Below are positions 1 to 7,972 of a DNA stretch of 34,055 bases, piece after piece. The notes under the pieces were generated by a model, which had not been told where the DNA came from, ran no database searches, and was given only the letters and a program-made list of their open reading frames with translations. The DNA is from CAYXUG01 sp964468655 (lineage in GTDB: Bacteria; Fidelibacterota; Marinisomatia; Marinisomatales; CAYXUG01): assembly GCA_964468655.1 (NCBI GenBank), contig CAYXUG010000017.1, positions 1 through 34,055 on the forward strand, read 5' to 3'. Position 1 is the first letter of the stretch; every line of letters starts with the position of its first letter. Made by a program: the position numbers and the translations under genes.

Positions 1-51
1 CCCCAATTACCAGGGCCAGAACCTGGCGTCCTGCCGTTAGACGACTCCCCA
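1..51 (-). tRNA. tRNA-Gln(CUG), 3' part cut off by the window edge
   Basis: On the minus strand the 5' acceptor strand TGGGGAG (51-45) is followed by a short D arm closed by GTC/GAC. The anticodon stem CCAGG/CCTGG encloses the 7-nt loop TTCTGGC, giving anticodon CTG, which reads the Gln codon CAG. The variable loop and the first bases of the T stem (GGGG) reach position 1, so the T loop and the 3' acceptor strand lie outside the window. The gene is downstream of, and on the same strand as, the selenoprotein gene, but a strong terminator separates them. Confidence 0.85.
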
Positions 52-119
52 ATTAATCTTGACTTTTCAAACGGAAAATTTAACCCAATTCCCCACATTT
101 CGACAAAGTATTTTGTGTA

Positions 120-153
120 AAAATAAAAAAGGGTCTAACCAGTAGACCCTTTT
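120..153 (-). terminator. Rho-independent terminator of the redoxin selenoprotein gene
   Basis: A perfect 10-bp inverted repeat (127-136 and 144-153, AAAAGGGTCT/AGACCCTTTT) encloses a 7-nt loop. On the minus strand it is followed by a T-rich run (positions 130 to about 117). It sits about 22 bp past the stop codon of the gene ending at 176 and before tRNA-Gln, so it separates the two transcripts. Confidence 0.85.
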
Positions 154-175
154 AGGAATGAGTAAAATGTTAAAA

Positions 176-1681
176 TTATTTCAATAAAATCGCTTTTTGG
201 ATTTGAACATTGCCCGGAGTTACCATACGGATTATATAAATTCCGGATGACAACTCAGAAGCATTCCAGACAATTTCATGACGACCTGAACCCATGTATA
301 CATGTTCCATCAAGTTTTCAATTAACTGCCCCAAATGATTGTAGATTTCAATACTGACGTATGAATCAAATGGGAGGCTGAAACTGATATGCGTTTCAGG
401 ATTGAATGGATTTGGGTAGTTTTCATAAAGAGTTATTGTTGAGGGAATTCCCAACTCTGAAGTTTGCGATCCATCCACAATCCTGTTCATCACTTCACTT
501 CCGTCTTGTCCTGCAACTATAATATCATCAATATTGCTTTTAGACACACCATTGATTGAAATGGTCAAGGGGTTTGAAATTCCGTTTGGAGTTACATCAA
601 AAACCATAACATGGGTATCATCGTCATGAATTGAGGTAACAATTTGCAAATGCAGGTTTTCATCATTTATAGTAAAGTTTTCCCTCGAAACGTGAACATC
701 CTTCAAAGTAAATTGGAGCCCACCAAGGGTTTTATCAGATCGCATATTCAAATCAACCGCATTATTCACGTGGTTAATCGTCATGGTGGAGGTTCTCGAT
801 CCAATAGCAGCCGATCTACCTTGAGCATTTCCCAAAATTAAATTCACAATAGTTACTATATCCATGACGGAATATTCACCATCGTTTGTAACGTCACCAG
901 CTCCTTGACCACATTCATCCAAACTAATTTCCCCGGTGATGTGATTCACAAGACCCACTATGTCAAGTACATCCACAATAGGATTACCTGCAGAAACGTC
1001 TCCATTTACATTTCCCGGAACAAATACATTTAAATTGTCACAGTTGTCACAAACATCTCCAATTCCATCAAGATCGAAATCTTCCTGCCCTGGATTAGGA
1101 ACTTCCGGACAATTATCTTCATCATTGGAAATACCGTCACCATCCTCATCATTGGGAAGTAAGTCAATCGAGGTTTCAATTGCGTTTATAATAGCGTTCT
1201 GATTAAAACCATAAGCTGTGTATTTTACAGTCATCGTATGATCGATGATGACATTATGAGGAATATAACCATTACCGAAAAGATTCCAAAAACTGTTACT
1301 GTCGTCATCTATCATAGGATAGGTGATTCCGAATGTGCTTGCCCATCCTTCGCAACTGTATGGCTGGTTCCAGTCAAATCCAGCACCGAATACGATCAAT
1401 CCCTGATCTTTATACGTTTGATAAATTGTTTCTGTAATCGGAGCCTCCGATTGACAGCTTGGTCACCATGATGTGAATAAATTTATCCAGATAACGTAAT
1501 TATCACCCCCGTTTTCTTCACCAAAATAATCGTAAAGATTTAAAGTCGAAGCACCGGGAATGATGTAATTTTCACTATTATCACAAAGGGGATCGGACGT
1601 ATTAGGCACAACATCACCAACACCAAGCTGGCCGTATGAAATACCCATTGCTGATAACAGGATAATAAATATTTTATTCAT
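176..1681 (-). CDS. Secreted redoxin selenoprotein (UxxC) with TSP3, dockerin-like and T9SS-type sorting domains; UGA at 1463-1465 read as selenocysteine
   Basis: One reading frame of 501 residues, interrupted only by TGA at codon 73. Residues 1-18 are a signal peptide. A thioredoxin-like domain spans about 20-165; its active site reads FTSW-U-PSC, so UGA replaces the first Cys of a WCPSC motif and C76 is the resolving Cys. The presumed cis-Pro is in GYIPHNV (about 138-144). TSP type 3 repeats (Asp-rich, DGDGISNDEDNCP) span about 176-216. A dockerin-like pair of Asp-rich repeats spans about 223-284, and a YPNPFNP sorting domain fills the last 85 residues. The start has a good ribosome site (AAGGGAG, 7 nt upstream). 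No base is lost or gained between the halves (21 codons from UGA to the next start-like codon), and codons after UGA keep the redoxin pattern. UGA is an ordinary stop in neighbouring genes, which argues against a changed code. A nonsense mutation is the alternative. Likely an envelope or surface thiol/selenol oxidoreductase; substrate unknown. It lies 71 bp after the DUF6029-like gene. Confidence 0.85.
1432..1465 (-). promoter_or_regulatory. Bacterial SECIS-like hairpin directly after the in-frame UGA
   Basis: Read on the minus strand, UGA (1465-1463) and 5 nt are followed by CUGU, a bulged C, AAUCGG, the loop AGGCU (1446-1442), CCGAUU and ACAG. This gives a 10-bp stem with a single-base bulge. 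The loop begins 17 nt after the UGA and its second base is G. Published bacterial SECIS models ask for a hairpin just 3' of UGA, about 16-37 nt from UGA to the apical loop, with G among the first two loop bases; all are met. The hairpin lies inside coding sequence, as expected for SelB-dependent decoding in bacteria. Confidence 0.8.
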
Positions 1682-1752
1682 AGTATTGCTCCCTTATTTC
1701 TAATTATTTACTTAATCTACGGATTATTACTTATTTTTACACCAATTATTCT

Positions 1753-3687
1753 TTAAAAACTACTCGTCAGGGTCAACATTAATGCATCTTCAATTCCAGG
1801 GACATACACACACACACCGCTGTCGCATTTCAACCCTCCTTGAACAGAGCCAAAAAATGCAGTTATAACTGTGGATGGTGTAAAATAGTAGTTTCCCTGA
1901 ACTCCAAACCATTTGTTGGTTAAATCCATTTTAAATTGTTCTCTTAAAATTTCTTCCAGCCAACTGTCATTTTTTGGATTGGTATTTAAATCATCTCCAG
2001 ATTTGATTTTGGGTGACCAATCATAAATGATACCAACTGAAAAATTAGATCGCTTAGTAAGATTTAAGGATAAATATCTATTGTAAAATTTGTTTATTAT
2101 GGTTGTATCCGTGATCACTGAAACCGCACTATCAACGTCAAATTTTCTATAAGCCAAATAGGTACGAAACTCATCGGTTTCCCATTGATGTTCAGAATAA
2201 GCCGTTAAACCCCAATCGCCAAACAAATCTAATGATAACTGGGACGGTATTGTTCTAAAATTAAACTTAGTCCAGCCCTCATTAACCAGTTGATCATAAT
2301 CACCAAATGTTAAATCGGTAATATAATTTACAAATGTACCTGGCTCAATATCACTGATGACAGAATAACTCAATTTTAAATCAAGATTTAGGGGATTGAA
2401 ATAATAATTAAGTTCAGAATAACTTTCACTGAATGGATAGTAACCGGCATAATTTTCAGATAACTGATCAATAATATCATTCTTTTTTTCCACTTTCATC
2501 CATTCGCTTACAAATAGAGTATCGGTCTGATTAATGTAGTAGGAGTGTCTATTTGAATGAGCATAATTCATCACCAAAAATAAATTTTTCATTAATTCAA
2601 AATTGAACTCAACCTGGAAACCAATTTCGTCTTCAAAATCAGTGACATGGGGGATTCTGGAAAGCAGGACAGCACTGTGCTCCTTAAGTACTGTAGGTGG
2701 ATTTTGTGTGGGTGTCCTTTTATGAAGCCGGTAGGGTAAATATTTTCTGATTTCTGGATTACTCTCATCATATAAATAATCTTTAAAATCTATTGTAATT
2801 CCCCACCTCCCGGGATAATACGAAAAACTGCCATACATGCTTCGACCTTTAGACGATTCATCATAATGAATCCATTCCGGAAAAGGATTTTCAGCTTTCA
2901 AACTGTCAACATCAGTTAATTCATGATTTCGGGTGGTATATTCAAAGTAGAAAGAAGAATTGATTCCAAAATATTCTGTAAAAAGTCCTGTTAATTTTGA
3001 AGCAGATTCAACGACTGTTGAATCTTTTGAAATATATTCTCCTGTTGCAAAATCCCGATATTTGGTAAACCAGGGGTCTTCATTTTTAACATTTATTGCA
3101 TAAGCTCCTAAGGTCAGACCTTTGAAAATATTTTGTTTGGTAATAACCAATGAATTTAATTTTGATTCTGAAATAAAATCTCGATTCCTTGGATCTATTC
3201 CTGGTCCGACCGCCAGATAATAACCTGTGCGTGAAACCCCAGTCAACAAATCTATACTAAAACTATTAAATTTGTTGTATCTGAACCACGCCCCCCTTAA
3301 TGTAGAATCCCAGTCAATTCCCTGGCTTTCCCACATATTTAACCCTAATCCGTTCCCAACCTGACCATAAAGATCACCAACTTGGAAAGTCAAATTATCT
3401 TTTTGCCACGTTAATCTGAATTTTCTTAGACCGAATTGAGAAGGACCAATCTGCGGAGGAGAACTGAATTCTAAATTTGTCCATAATGAGAAATTCCCAT
3501 AGGACCCATTCAGGTCGATTAAATGTTCACGGTAAAAAAAAGGGTTTCGGAGCGTGTCACCCTCTCCTACGCCGGGTTGAATCCCATCACCATATTTGGA
3601 TGTGAGTCCGCCTGAGAGAAATAAGGACTGAGCAGATAGAGAAACTATAAACAGTGATATGAAAATTACCTTTTTTAACAAGGTCAT
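1753..3687 (-). CDS. DUF6029-like outer-membrane beta-barrel protein
   Basis: 644 residues with an N-terminal signal peptide (hydrophobic to about residue 19, then SAQS). The mature part begins with an LFLSGGLTSKYGDG strand and is rich in alternating aromatic and polar residues typical of outer-membrane strands (for example GNFSLWTNLEFSS, LDLKLSYSVISD). It ends in the strand LMLTLTSSF with a C-terminal Phe, the usual signature of BamA-assembled barrels. The resemblance to the DUF6029 family is from memory of its N-terminal pattern. The start ATG overlaps the stop of the upstream thioredoxin gene (ATGA), so the two are translationally coupled. Function is unknown; pairing with a TlpA-like protein suggests a redox-dependent or disulfide-containing envelope assembly. 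Confidence 0.7.
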   Translation of the reverse strand: MTLLKKVIFISLFIVSLSAQSLFLSGGLTSKYGDGIQPGVGEGDTLRNPFFYREHLIDLNGSYGNFSLWTNLEFSSPPQIGPSQFGLRKFRLTWQKDNLTFQVGDLYGQVGNGLGLNMWESQGIDWDSTLRGAWFRYNKFNSFSIDLLTGVSRTGYYLAVGPGIDPRNRDFISESKLNSLVITKQNIFKGLTLGAYAINVKNEDPWFTKYRDFATGEYISKDSTVVESASKLTGLFTEYFGINSSFYFEYTTRNHELTDVDSLKAENPFPEWIHYDESSKGRSMYGSFSYYPGRWGITIDFKDYLYDESNPEIRKYLPYRLHKRTPTQNPPTVLKEHSAVLLSRIPHVTDFEDEIGFQVEFNFELMKNLFLVMNYAHSNRHSYYINQTDTLFVSEWMKVEKKNDIIDQLSENYAGYYPFSESYSELNYYFNPLNLDLKLSYSVISDIEPGTFVNYITDLTFGDYDQLVNEGWTKFNFRTIPSQLSLDLFGDWGLTAYSEHQWETDEFRTYLAYRKFDVDSAVSVITDTTIINKFYNRYLSLNLTKRSNFSVGIIYDWSPKIKSGDDLNTNPKNDSWLEEILREQFKMDLTNKWFGVQGNYYFTPSTVITAFFGSVQGGLKCDSGVCVYVPGIEDALMLTLTSSF

Positions 3688-4214
3688 TTCTCATCCATAG
3701 GTTCACTCTCAGGAACAGTCAATGTTGAATCTGACGTCACAAACAATTTTGAAATTTTTTCTTCAAGTATCTCTTCATCTCCCGGCATATAACCGGTATG
3801 TTTGTAAACAACCTCACCATTCTGATCAATCAAGAGTGTATAGGGTAAAGCTGTTCCACTGAGTTGTCTGTAAATATTTTGCGATGGATCCATAGCCACC
3901 AGAAATTGATAATTCTTCGACCTAACATAAGCCCTTACTTTAGTGCGGCTTCTTTCTGTATCAAGATTCACCATTAAAACTGTGAGCCCTTTTTCTTCAT
4001 AAAATTCTTGAAATGTATTTAAATGGCGCATTTCTTTTAGACAGGGTGCACACCACAGAGCCCAGAAATCAATTAACACTGGGCCCTCCTCTAGCAAGTT
4101 GGAAAGTGAACTTTGTTTACCATCCATGGTATTGAATTGAAAATTTGGTATTCCTTGGGAAAATGCCATTCCCATAACAAAATATAGGAAAATACAAAGG
4201 ATATATTTTTTCAT
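3684..4214 (-). CDS. TlpA/ResA-like periplasmic thiol-disulfide oxidoreductase
   Basis: 176 residues. A signal peptide (about 1-19, ending AFSQ) is followed by a thioredoxin fold with the active site WCAPC at residues 54-58 and the cis-Pro in TALPYTLLID. The spacing and the D/N-G-x-x-x-L-S-x-L strand before the active site are typical of the TlpA/ResA branch. It is expected to reduce or exchange disulfides of exported proteins or apocytochromes. It overlaps both neighbours by 4 bp (ATGA at each junction), forming a tight operon with the FlgO/TolB-N-like protein upstream and the DUF6029-like barrel downstream. The nearby selenoprotein belongs to the same fold, so the two could be redox partners (inference). 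Confidence 0.88.
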   Translation of the reverse strand: MKKYILCIFLYFVMGMAFSQGIPNFQFNTMDGKQSSLSNLLEEGPVLIDFWALWCAPCLKEMRHLNTFQEFYEEKGLTVLMVNLDTERSRTKVRAYVRSKNYQFLVAMDPSQNIYRQLSGTALPYTLLIDQNGEVVYKHTGYMPGDEEILEEKISKLFVTSDSTLTVPESEPMDEK

Positions 4215-5485
4215 AATCTTTCCTTTACAAATTTTTCAATTTCCGGCTCTGGTACGAATTCAACAACAACTCGTGTAAAATCGAGGACTTCCTTCTGAGG
4301 TACAATCACTCTGTATTCTGCATTTATATCGAATGATTCAAAAACGATTTGAACCGACCAACCACTTACGACAGACGTAATAAGCTGTGAAAAATTTTGT
4401 GTGATGGAAACATGGTCTCCAAAATCAGATTTCCTGTGCCAAAAAGGATCTGAGGTATCTACGAGCATTCTTTTTATATCGCCTGTTCTGTCCATTAGTT
4501 GTACAACAGGATTTACTCTGAAGTCACCAGTGCTTATATCATCAATTAATTTCTGTGAAATGGGATATTGCTCAAAAGAAAAATCAGCAATAATGAGTGA
4601 GCCATCATTAACTAAATTGGTATGAGGAAGTGAATTGATCATATCTTTGATTAACTTTTCCCTGAGAGAGTACCGTACAGGGACAACCAAATCCACCAAA
4701 AGATTTTTTGGATCTGATACTTCAAGATAAGGTTCTCCAATATCAGCACTATAAGGATTTGTGGAAATTTTGGTTAATATTTCTTCTAATAAATCTGCAT
4801 TCATAGCTGCTGTTTCATCAATCACTTCTTCACTCCTAAATGAAAAATCTTTGAAAAATTTTCCGTCTCTTTCACCGGTACCTTCAATTCTTTGGCGATT
4901 GCCAATGTTCAGGTCCATAGCTTCTTCTAAGTCTGTTAATGCATTTGCCATTGAAAGGTTCAAATCTTTTACATACCGCTGGTATTGGGGTCTTATCGCT
5001 TCAACTTTGGGCTCCAACAGTAAGACAGCTTCAGCAGAAGACGGAATAGCGTCTTTTACTACATCTGAAATTTGGTAAAACAATTCATCAGCAAGATTTG
5101 GAATTCTGTTTAATAATCCGAGAACTGAAAAACCGCCCCTCTCCTCCCAATTCGATATGTTGATGATCTGGATATCGACGGTGATCCTGTCTAACTCTCT
5201 CATATAATTTCCCATAACAAGATAGTTGTGAGTCCCTGACTTCTGTCTTAACAAGCGGCTTTTATCTTTTAGAATCACTTCCACCTCTTCACCACTGTAT
5301 ATTTTTACACCATCAATGGGGGTGAATTTTTCCTTGATCATATCTGAAAGACCGGCACTGAGCCATTCAACAGATTTGTCTGACTTGAGGTTGTCAAACT
5401 CCATGATATATAAATTTAACTGCTTTGCCGATAAACAAAAGCAGATTGAAACTACAATGAATATTACTTTATTTAATTTGCCCAT
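4211..5485 (-). CDS. Envelope protein with FlgO/TolB-N-like N-terminal domain
   Basis: 424 residues with a signal peptide (about 1-20, FIVVSICFCLSAK). Residues 22-150 contain a pattern seen in FlgO, CsgG and TolB-N type periplasmic domains: a first strand (LYIMEFDN), a helix (EWLSAGLSDMIKEKF), then a possible nucleotide-free Rossmann-like strand set (NYLVMGNYMRELDRITVDIQIINI). The remaining 270 residues are not recognised; they hold an Arg/Glu-rich middle and a beta-rich C-terminal half. The gene starts 18 bp after gltX with an AAGG ribosome site and ends in an ATGA overlap with the TlpA-like gene. Membership of a periplasmic scaffold for the operon is inference; the family assignment is tentative. 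Confidence 0.6.
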   Translation of the reverse strand: MGKLNKVIFIVVSICFCLSAKQLNLYIMEFDNLKSDKSVEWLSAGLSDMIKEKFTPIDGVKIYSGEEVEVILKDKSRLLRQKSGTHNYLVMGNYMRELDRITVDIQIINISNWEERGGFSVLGLLNRIPNLADELFYQISDVVKDAIPSSAEAVLLLEPKVEAIRPQYQRYVKDLNLSMANALTDLEEAMDLNIGNRQRIEGTGERDGKFFKDFSFRSEEVIDETAAMNADLLEEILTKISTNPYSADIGEPYLEVSDPKNLLVDLVVPVRYSLREKLIKDMINSLPHTNLVNDGSLIIADFSFEQYPISQKLIDDISTGDFRVNPVVQLMDRTGDIKRMLVDTSDPFWHRKSDFGDHVSITQNFSQLITSVVSGWSVQIVFESFDINAEYRVIVPQKEVLDFTRVVVEFVPEPEIEKFVKERL

Positions 5486-5503
5486 TGGGGAACCTTAAAT
5501 GTA

Positions 5504-6928
5504 TCAGGAGGAAGGTAAATTTTCAACAGCAAACTTCAAACGGCGGATTACCGTCTGTTTTCCTAATAACTCCATTACATTAAATAAAGATGGTCCTATA
5601 CCAAAGCCCGTAACGGCAATTCGAACAGGATGAATTAACAAAGCGGTTTTTATTCCATTAATGTCAGCATTTGCTCTCAGGTGATCCTCCAATACAGAAA
5701 CCGTCCAGTCATTTAATCCTTCCAGATTATCAATATATTTTTCAAGATAGAAATTAATGCTTTCATCCTTCCACCGTTTTGATATTGCCTTTTCATCAAA
5801 ATCAGTGGGATCGGTAAAAAAGTAATCTGTGAAAAGGTTTAATTCTTTGAGACTTTTTGTTCTGTCTTTTACCAAATCTATCACTGATAAAATGTAATTT
5901 TCAGTTACATCTTTCTGCCATTCCGGATAAATGGTTCTCAGTGATTCCACCAGAAAAGTGGGAGATTCCTTCACCATGTGTTGACCACCAACCCAGTGTA
6001 GTTTTTTTTCGTCAAAAATGGCGCCCTTCTTCTGAACCTTCTTCAAATCAAATTCTTTGATCAATCCTTCCATATCGAAGATTTCTCTGTCATCTCCCGG
6101 AGACCACCCCAACAGCGCAAGATAATTCACCAGCGCATCAGATAAGTACCCGGAATCCCTGTATTCCTGAACACCCGTAGCGCCGTGCCTTTTGCTAAGC
6201 CGCTGACCACCCGAGGCAAGAATCATAGGCAAATGAGAAAACTGCGGAATTTTCTTATCCAATGCTTTGTAAATGATAATTTGCTTGGGAGTGTTGGCAA
6301 TGTGATCCTCTCCTCTTATGACATGAGTTATTTCCATGTCTGAATCATCAATTACGACTGTCAAATTGTAAGTTGGATTTCCATCCGTTCTTTGGATGAT
6401 AAAATCATCTATCTCTTTATTTTCCACTTCTATAGCCCCATAGATGGTATCACTGAATTTTGTCTTCCCTCTTGGAATTTTTATCCTAACGCAATAGGGT
6501 TGTGCGGAATTTAGTTTTGTTTTTATTTCTTCCTGAGAGAGATTTGCACAAATACGGGTATACTGATATTGTTTTCTTTCTTTTTGTGCTTCTTCCCTGA
6601 GTTTATTCAACTGATCCATAGAGCAAAAACAACGGTATGCTTTTCCTTTTTGGATGAGTTGCCTCACTGACATTCGATGAGTATCAACACGTTCCGACTG
6701 GCTAATAATCGGCTCTTCCCAGTGAAGCTGCATCCATTTCAGAGATTCGCAAATCTGATCTACATATTCCTGCCGGGAACGGTTTTTGTCCGTATCCTCA
6801 ATCCTGAGAAAAAATCTCCCGCCCTTTTGACGGGCAAAAAGAAAATTAAACAGTGCAGTTCTCGCACCTCCCAAGTGGAGTTCTCCTGTAGGGCTTGGTG
6901 CAAATCTGACGTTGGGCGTTTTACTCAT
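5504..6928 (-). CDS. gltX: Glutamyl-tRNA synthetase
   Basis: 474 residues, normal length for bacterial GluRS. The N-terminal Rossmann catalytic domain starts NVRFAPSPTGELHLGGARTA, with the class I HIGH motif as HLGG (18-21). The LRIEDTD glutamate-binding segment follows at about 41-47, and the KMSKS equivalent is RLSKR at 243-247. The alpha-helical anticodon-binding domain fills the C-terminal third. It charges tRNA-Glu, and in many bacteria lacking GlnRS also tRNA-Gln; which applies here is not visible. It is the first gene of the minus-strand operon continuing with the gene at 4211-5485. About 117 bp of AT-rich sequence separates it from the upstream tRNA-Ser and probably holds the promoter. 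Confidence 0.97.
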   Translation of the reverse strand: MSKTPNVRFAPSPTGELHLGGARTALFNFLFARQKGGRFFLRIEDTDKNRSRQEYVDQICESLKWMQLHWEEPIISQSERVDTHRMSVRQLIQKGKAYRCFCSMDQLNKLREEAQKERKQYQYTRICANLSQEEIKTKLNSAQPYCVRIKIPRGKTKFSDTIYGAIEVENKEIDDFIIQRTDGNPTYNLTVVIDDSDMEITHVIRGEDHIANTPKQIIIYKALDKKIPQFSHLPMILASGGQRLSKRHGATGVQEYRDSGYLSDALVNYLALLGWSPGDDREIFDMEGLIKEFDLKKVQKKGAIFDEKKLHWVGGQHMVKESPTFLVESLRTIYPEWQKDVTENYILSVIDLVKDRTKSLKELNLFTDYFFTDPTDFDEKAISKRWKDESINFYLEKYIDNLEGLNDWTVSVLEDHLRANADINGIKTALLIHPVRIAVTGFGIGPSLFNVMELLGKQTVIRRLKFAVENLPSS

Positions 6929-7045
6929 GATTTTAATTATGTAATTGAAATTCTCACCAACCCACTTTTATAATTTTTCGGCTCTTTACTGCTTCCAATA
7001 TAGTGCCAATTTGGGTTTTTCTGATTTTTCAAAACATAAAACATG

Positions 7046-7128
7046 CGGAGGTGGAGGGACTCGAACCCCCAAGTCCGTGAGGACGCCGGTTTTCAAAACC
7101 GGTGCATTACCAATTATGCTACACCTCC
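7046..7128 (-). tRNA. tRNA-Ser(UGA)
   Basis: Minus-strand acceptor arms GGAGGTG (7128-7122) and CACCTCC (7053-7047) pair perfectly and are followed by G73. The anticodon stem CCGGT/ACCGG encloses loop TTTGAAA, giving anticodon TGA. A long variable arm (GTCC/GGAC) and a T arm with TTCGAGT confirm the class II serine type. CCA is not encoded. The opposite strand would show TCA at the anticodon, but its T loop is then wrong, so this is not tRNA-Sec. Confidence 0.93.
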
Positions 7129-7241
7129 AAATTAATTGCCATTTCCTATCAGCAGAGTATCTTTATGTAATTTGCTTGCGCCTCGTAATGGAATGAAGAG
7201 GTGCTTGCCATTCGTATCCGGCAGTTGGCGGAGTTGACTGG

Positions 7242-7307
7242 CGGAGAGGGGGGGGGATTCCCCGCCTGACCGGCTGACGCCGTCAGTCGGGCAGGGAACC
7301 CTCGGTA
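7242..7307 (-). repeat. Duplicated 3' end of tRNA-Ser(GCU) with a palindrome inserted in the T loop
   Basis: Positions 7242-7260 repeat the 3' acceptor and T-stem sequence of the intact tRNA-Ser at 7561 (CGGAGAGGGGG..ATTC on the plus strand). The copy is interrupted exactly in the T loop, between ATTC and GAAC, by a 35-bp GC-rich insert (7261-7295) that can fold into a long hairpin starting CCCG and ending CGGG. After the insert the T-arm remnant resumes (GAACCCTCGGTA). The GIY-YIG gene lies between this copy and the intact tRNA, so the gene is bounded by a partial direct repeat of the tRNA end. The stop codon of the GIY-YIG gene lies within the insert. Confidence 0.75.
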
Positions 7308-7558
7308 CGGATTCCCATTTTTTCCCGCAACCATCTCCTTCCTGTTGCTGATTTCAAATAGCGTTCCCGTTCTCTTGCTTCCATTCTTTCGCCAACAAAC
7401 TCACTGTAAACAAGTTTAAACGGCTTGAAATGTTTTGTGGCTCTTACTTTTCCTTTGTTATGAGTCAAGAGTCGCTTTTCAGGATTCTCACTCATTCCGG
7501 TGTAATAAAAATCTCCTGAAAAACTTTCAATGACATAAACATTCCATTTATTGCTCAT
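7283..7558 (-). CDS. GIY-YIG domain nuclease, UPF0213-like, embedded next to tRNA-Ser
   Basis: 91 residues, the usual length of stand-alone GIY-YIG proteins. The motif appears as VYVIES...FYYTGMS (GIY-YIG strands), followed by the conserved Arg helix (PEKRLLTHNKG) and the Glu-bearing segment (ARERERYLKSATGRRWL), which supplies the metal-binding Glu. Its ATG begins 2 bp after the discriminator base of tRNA-Ser(GCU), so it may be made from the tRNA transcript. The last ten residues (GIRTEGSLPD) and the TGA stop come from a tRNA T-arm fragment and a palindromic insert. The family cuts DNA in repair or homing settings; a role in spreading the tRNA-fragment cassette is inference. Confidence 0.88.
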   Translation of the reverse strand: MSNKWNVYVIESFSGDFYYTGMSENPEKRLLTHNKGKVRATKHFKPFKLVYSEFVGERMEARERERYLKSATGRRWLREKMGIRTEGSLPD

Positions 7559-7559
7559 C

Positions 7560-7649
<90 letters not shown>

Positions 7650-7808
7650 AAATTCAAGAATCAATTGTTGAATAATCTTGATTCTATGAAAATTTACTTA
7701 TATTACGGAGGGGAAATTAGGAAGAAGACGTAATGCTTCCAAACAATCAGATCAATACGATAAACAAATACAGGTAATATTTTCCGGTGGTTATTTCAAT
7801 ATAACCAT

Positions 7809-7946
7809 TTATCTATTCCCACTACACTGAATGGCTATCAGTTCCACAACTTCTCTTCCTATTAAATCATAAATCATTAGTGTTACCTGAAATTGCTCTG
7901 GTAGGTTGTAATGAATGATGGTAATCGGGTTGAATGAATTTCCATA
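7809..7946 (-). pseudogene. Relic of a T9SS-type C-terminal sorting domain
   Basis: An unlisted minus-strand frame reads YGNSFNPITIIHYNLP at its start, continues with VTLMIYDLIGREVVEL, and ends in TAA after QCSGNR. This matches the first half of the sorting domain seen in four intact genes of the window (YPNPFNPxTxIxFxLP then IYDxLGREV). The later GxHxxxWNG...SGIYF half is absent and no start or upstream gene body exists: the preceding 25 codons run into the end of the cyclase gene. It is best read as the decayed tail of a lost secreted protein. The rest of the 7650-7972 interval shows no gene. Confidence 0.65.
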
Positions 7947-7972
7947 AGAATAAATATTACTTAAAGTATAAC

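Noticed and set aside
1463..1465. UGA reassigned to Trp or Gly throughout the genome.
   Set aside because: TGA ends several well-defined genes here, including the ATGA overlaps at 3684 and 4211 and the end of the ribbon-helix-helix gene at 11546.
1399..1681. Reading 176-1399 and 1463-1681 as two separate genes or as a frameshifted pseudogene.
   Set aside because: Both parts are in one frame with no indel, the only interruption is UGA at the active-site Cys position, and the downstream hairpin fits a SECIS. A simple nonsense mutation cannot be excluded but is less likely.
7046..7128. Possible tRNA-Sec, because the plus strand shows TTTTCAAAA with TCA in the middle and the window encodes a selenoprotein.
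   Set aside because: The tRNA is on the minus strand: only there is the T loop TTCGAGT followed by the 3' acceptor strand. The anticodon is then TGA and the structure is a serine tRNA with a 7-bp acceptor stem and 3-bp D stem.
7149..7334. A minus-strand 61-residue frame over the tRNA-Ser fragment and palindrome.
   Set aside because: It overlaps the GIY-YIG 3' end in another frame and consists of palindrome and tRNA-tail sequence; no ribosome site or family match.
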